A stretch of DNA of 63,884 nucleotides, taken from contig JAILFU010000065.1 of NCBI GenBank assembly GCA_024697405.1, positions 1 to 63,884 of the forward strand. The letters are read 5' to 3'. The stretch is from Prevotella sp. Its GTDB lineage: Bacteria; Bacteroidota; Bacteroidia; Bacteroidales; Bacteroidaceae. A program made the translations under genes and the position numbers. The notes below the pieces were generated by a model. The model worked only from the letters and a program-made list of their open reading frames with translations. It ran no database searches and was not told where the DNA came from. Positions 62,031 through 63,884 of this stretch are shown here, piece by piece. How positions within the stretch are numbered: position 1 is the stretch's first letter; each line of letters opens with the position of its first letter.

Positions 62031-63134
62031 TCAACCTTGAACTTCAGACTTTGCGCCGTCCCTGTCCTCCAGCAGATACTCAATCACCTTCTCACGGACG
62101 TTGAACGGTCTCAGGTCGTCCAGCCCCATCCTCTTGACAGCGATGCCTACAATCTCCTCCTCAGGCAAGTCGGCAGAACGGTGCTCCTTCTGCAGGAAAT
62201 AGCGGCCAGCCTCGATGAGCGACTGCTTGGGAACGAGTCCCACAATCTCAGTGCCCGTCACGCCGACGCCACGGTTCAGCGCGCAGCGGCACACCTCGTC
62301 GAAAGCCACGTGCAGCGGGGTGATGCTGAGGTTCGTCAGGTTCATCGACACTTGGGCAATGCCATATTCGTCAATATACCAGCCAATGGCCTTCGTGCTC
62401 TTCAGCGTGCCCGGCTGCATGATGACTTGTCCGTCGGCATCCTTCTTAGGCTCGCCACTGACGGCATCGCGCAGGGGGCGCCCTTTCTCACGCACGTCGC
62501 AGGCGATGGCACTGGCTATGCGTGTCGACGTCGTATTCAGGTTGAAGTTGACGGCTATCAGGAAGTCGCGTGCCCCTACTACCGAACACCCCGTGCGCCA
62601 GGCACGGCTCAGGTCGGCCGGCATCTTGTCGGGCATGCGGCTCTCCGTTGTCAGCTTCTCTTTCAGGGCCTCGTACTCACCACGCCGGCAGAAGGCCAGG
62701 TTCTTCCTTTCGGGCTTATAGGCCGCCGCCTCATAGCAGTAGCAGGGGATGCCCAGCCCGTCGGCCATCTGCTCTGCCAGCCGGCGTGCCAGCCGGGCAC
62801 ACTCCTCCAGCGTGATGCCTGCCACAGGCACCAGCGGCAGCACGTCGGTAGCGCCTACGCGCGGGTGTGCTCCGTGGTGCTGGCGCATGTCAATCAGCTC
62901 GGCAGCCTTGGCCGCTGCACGGAAGGCAGCCTCCACCACCGGCCCAGGCTCACCCACGAAGGTGAAGACGGTGCGGTTGGTGGCCTCTCCCGGATCGACA
63001 TTCAGCAGCATGACGCCCTCCACCGACTTTACGGCATCGGCTATCTGGTTTATCACGTTCATGTCGCGCCCTTCACTGAAGTTGGGGACGCACTCCACGA
63101 TTTGCTTTCCTTTGGCAGTGTGTTGAGTTTCCAT
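62031..63134 (-). CDS. ftcD: Glutamate formimidoyltransferase
   Basis: The 367-residue enzyme moves the formimino group from formiminoglutamate to tetrahydrofolate in histidine breakdown. VECVPNFSEGRDMNVI, DPGEATNRTVFTFVG, HHGAHPRVGATDVLPLVP and ARDFLIAVNFNLNT are characteristic. It lacks a cyclodeaminase domain. Other hut genes are not nearby. The ATG at 63134 is chosen over an upstream TTG. Confidence 0.93.
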   Translation of the reverse strand: METQHTAKGKQIVECVPNFSEGRDMNVINQIADAVKSVEGVMLLNVDPGEATNRTVFTFVGEPGPVVEAAFRAAAKAAELIDMRQHHGAHPRVGATDVLPLVPVAGITLEECARLARRLAEQMADGLGIPCYCYEAAAYKPERKNLAFCRRGEYEALKEKLTTESRMPDKMPADLSRAWRTGCSVVGARDFLIAVNFNLNTTSTRIASAIACDVREKGRPLRDAVSGEPKKDADGQVIMQPGTLKSTKAIGWYIDEYGIAQVSMNLTNLSITPLHVAFDEVCRCALNRGVGVTGTEIVGLVPKQSLIEAGRYFLQKEHRSADLPEEEIVGIAVKRMGLDDLRPFNVREKVIEYLLEDRDGAKSEVQG

Positions 63135-63145
63135 CGTCAAAACGA

Positions 63146-63185
63146 TTAAAAAACGGGACCCAAGGAAGATTGGAGTCCCGTTTTG
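63146..63185 (-). terminator. Terminator between rpsJ and ftcD
   Basis: On the minus strand ACGGGAC-CCAA pairs with TTGG-GTCCCGT, followed by a run of Ts. The stem is flanked by A/T runs on both sides and sits 27 bases after the rpsJ stop. Confidence 0.8.
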
Positions 63186-63211
63186 TGAAACATTGCCTGT
63201 ACAGGCTGTTA

Positions 63212-63517
63212 CTATACCTTGATTTCAACCTCCACGCCGCTGGGGAGCTCGAGCTTCATCAGGGCGTCGACGGTCTTTGCGGTCGAGCTGTAGATGTCAA
63301 TCAGACGCTTGTAGTCTGACAGCTGGAACTGCTCACGTGCCTTCTTGTTGACGAAGGTCGAGCGGTTGACGGTGAAGATACGCTTGTGTGTGGGAAGGGG
63401 GATAGGACCGCTGATGATAGCACCCGTGGCCTTCACGGCCTTCACGATTTTCTCTGCTGACTTGTCGACCAATTTGTGGTCGTAGCTCTTCAGCTTAATA
63501 CGAATTTTTTGACTCAT
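63212..63517 (-). CDS. rpsJ: 30S ribosomal protein S10
   Basis: The 101-residue protein is a complete S10/Nus[35 protein letters not shown] and [17 protein letters not shown] are conserved. In most bacteria, including Bacteroides, rpsJ is followed by rplC and the rest of the S10 operon. Here a terminator and then ftcD follow, and the upstream side is non-coding with its own promoter box. So this rpsJ stands alone. Confidence 0.96.
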   Translation of the reverse strand: MSQKIRIKLKSYDHKLVDKSAEKIVKAVKATGAIISGPIPLPTHKRIFTVNRSTFVNKKAREQFQLSDYKRLIDIYSSTAKTVDALMKLELPSGVEVEIKV

Positions 63518-63612
63518 TGTTTTTTTACTTATTATTATTTGTTATTCATGTTTTCCGCCTGCTGCTAAAGAGTCATTTGCTCAACAGCAGAGCGTTTTTC
63601 CGTTTCGGGCTG

Positions 63613-63620
63613 CAAAGGTA
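63613..63620 (-). promoter_or_regulatory. Promoter -7 box for rpsJ
   Basis: TACCTTTG on the minus strand matches the consensus and lies about 95 bases before the rpsJ ATG. Confidence 0.6.
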
Positions 63621-63710
63621 CGCATAATCCCTGACATACCCAACAACTACGGCTAAGACAGCCCATCTTTTAAGTTTTTTTAAGGCAACAATATAGCAGT
63701 TGACCCATAA

Positions 63711-63875
63711 CATCTTCTCCAGCGGTAGCCACTCCCCTCCCCTACACAGGGGAGGGGCAGGGGTGGGGTTTGTAACTTTTCCCCGGAGTTCGATTAGCCG
63801 ATGAAAGATTCGCTGAAAGGTAGTTAGAGACCCCACCCCTACCCCTCCCCTTGAGGGGAGGGGAAAGGCTACGGG
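63711..63875. repeat. GC-rich palindromic repeat pair (REP-like) B
   Basis: Two hairpins are present: CCCCTCCCCTACACAGGGGAGGGG around 63733-63756 (written here in two blocks of CCCCTCCCC and GGGGAGGGG arms) and CCCCTCCCC...GGGGAGGGG around 63842-63863. The flanks TTCTCCAGCGGTAGC and GTTAGAGACCCCACCCCT are shared with the pair at 12645-12757. It lies upstream of rpsJ, and the right copy reaches near the window edge. Confidence 0.75.
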
Positions 63876-63884
63876 TAGGCGACC

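Noticed and set aside
63573..63836. 87-residue minus-strand frame upstream of rpsJ
   Set aside because: It runs through the GC-rich palindromes and the rpsJ promoter region.

Overview
The window comes from a Bacteroidota chromosome, most likely a Prevotellaceae-type gut or rumen anaerobe. Evidence: many promoters of the Bacteroidota type (TTTG, about 19-21 bases, TAnnTTTG), a SusC/SusD pair, several SusD-like and DUF-type lipoproteins, proteins ending in type IX-secretion-like C-terminal domains, a TPP-riboswitch/TonB receptor/PnuC thiamine module, and many short intergenic repeats typical of this group. No species can be named from sequence alone.

Layout. 1-7.0 kb: end of a lipoprotein gene, a sugar-nucleotidyltransferase, an unusual S24 (LexA/UmuD-type) protein, and a two-gene glycan module (GH127 plus an unassigned secreted toroid-like enzyme). 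7.1-8.5 kb: an Rpn-family nuclease gene followed by an inverted-repeat element. 8.5-12.8 kb: DHH phosphoesterase, DUF4827, phosphoglucosamine mutase and a lipoprotein. 12.8-16.2 kb: TPP-riboswitch-controlled TonB receptor and PnuC-type permease. 16.2-19.2 kb: AraC regulator and ptb-buk. 19.3-29.2 kb: a six-gene minus-strand operon of hemicellulose enzymes (GH31, CE6-like, type-B carboxylesterase, GH3, alpha/beta hydrolase, GH8). 29.5-32.8 kb: a second Rpn gene beside an insertion sequence bracketed by long imperfect inverted repeats. 33.1-44.5 kb: SusC-SusD-metallopeptidase-DUF4302-giant secreted protein operon. 44.8-52.3 kb: mutS2, tRNA-Ser, an mcrB remnant, a third repeat element, a SpoIIE-phosphatase lipoprotein, vsr and a mutT-like gene. 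52.5-63.5 kb: birA, pyrH, a CE1-like esterase, DUF4251, a HerA/DUF853 ATPase, a topoisomerase IV A subunit, DUF3316, a cation-diffusion transporter, ftcD and an isolated rpsJ.

The strongest unexplained signal is a family of three repeat elements (about 8.15-8.49, 30.54-32.79 and 48.29-48.74 kb). Each has inverted-repeat outer arms and an inner set of 21-bp units of the form (T/C)(A/G)CGAACGCCGTTTGGAAAAA. Two elements share a hairpin with 12-bp perfect arms and an 18-base loop. Two of the three lie directly downstream of Rpn nuclease genes; the third abuts a broken mcrB gene. A second theme is that short tandem repeats and GC-rich palindromes of the kind found between genes also sit in frame inside genes (glmM, GH3, pnuC, probably mutS2) and encode the hydrophobic core of at least two signal peptides.

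Positions, motifs and repeats were read by eye. Family names rest on recognised motifs and not on a search.
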